A stretch of DNA of 28,458 nt from positions 1-28,458 of the forward strand of contig KV424026.1 of NCBI GenBank assembly GCA_001632435.1, written 5' to 3'. How positions within the stretch are numbered: position 1 is the first letter of the stretch; each line of letters starts with the position of its first letter. The position numbers and the translations under genes are program-made. Shown here piece after piece: positions 28,257-28,458 of this stretch. The DNA comes from Calocera cornea HHB12733. Lineage: Eukaryota > Basidiomycota > Dacrymycetes > Dacrymycetales > Dacrymycetaceae. Under the pieces are notes generated by a model. That model worked only from the letters and a program-made list of their open reading frames with translations, did not search any database and had not been told where the DNA came from.

Positions 28257-28458
28257 TGTCAAGGACCCTAGAGAGGGGTTTCCCAACACGACCCTAATGT
28301 GGCTGGGAAGGTCACAGCCACAGGGCCCTGCTGCAGCGATCCGTCAGCCAGTGGAAAAATGGGCTAGGGGCCGGAAATGCAGGGCCCCTATAATAAAAGC
28401 AGCATTGCTGCAGCCCTGCAATCACATAATTCTATTATTCTACTTGTATATTAGATAC
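28257..28458 (+). mobile_element. Possible start of an LTR, running off the window
   Basis: Begins TGTCAAGGACC, the TG start and general form of many Ty3/gypsy LTRs. After about 130 bp there is a TATA-like promoter (CCTATAATAAAAGC, about 28386-28400), then an AT-rich stretch resembling R/U5. Composition changes sharply from the GC-rich DNA before it. The far end, target duplication, primer-binding site and internal genes lie outside the window, so a solo LTR, a full element or an unrelated promoter are all possible. Confidence 0.4.

Noticed and set aside
1..28458. CRISPR arrays, bacterial operons, integrons
   Set aside because: The tandem arrays lack spacer structure and the gene architecture is eukaryotic throughout.

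Overview
The window looks like nuclear DNA of a filamentous basidiomycete, probably an agaricomycete. The genes are GC-rich. They are cut by many introns of about 45-60 nt with GTRNGT-type donors (often GTACGT or GTGCGT) and YAG acceptors, and most have a TATA box a short way upstream. Several products are eukaryote-specific: Hsp90 fragments, calcipressin, a CCDC124 homologue and a dynactin-like subunit. There are no operons or Shine-Dalgarno sites. Splice sites were placed by reading conserved protein across intron boundaries and checking that every phase closes.

Layout. From 1 to 3.1 kb is a decayed region: three partial, frameshifted Hsp90 copies in the same orientation, two of them preceded by GTGCTT-type hexamer arrays, then a 16-bp minisatellite. 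From 3.3 to 6.1 kb lie a possible orphan exon, an intronless 671-residue orphan gene on the minus strand, and another hexamer-type repeat. From 7.4 to 12.2 kb are two convergent MFS sugar-porter genes (T1 plus, T2 minus) with a possible tiny membrane-protein gene between them. From 12.2 to 16.3 kb the DNA is mostly non-coding, apart from a 46-codon gene at 14.8-15.0 kb with a strong promoter and leader. From 16.3 to 18.5 kb, on the minus strand, are calcipressin (calcineurin regulator) and a CCDC124/Lso2-type ribosome-associated protein, the latter with a GC-AG intron. A third sugar porter (T3, plus) is at 19.3-21.2 kb. It is followed on the plus strand by a PhyH-type 2-oxoglutarate dioxygenase, a dynactin p22/p24-like subunit, a MetE-C-type methyltransferase with an apparent frameshift, and a 171-residue protein of unknown function. 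The last 200 bp resemble the start of an LTR.

How the genes fit together. T1, T2 and T3 are clearly paralogues sharing long identical motifs but differing in intron content, so this is a dispersed local family of sugar or polyol transporters. The genes from 16 to 28 kb are mostly housekeeping and show no shared pathway. I found no convincing new multi-gene system. The observations most worth checking are the unannotated-looking 46-codon gene, the intronless orphan, the frameshifted MetE-like gene, the Hsp90 relic array and the paralogue intron mosaic.
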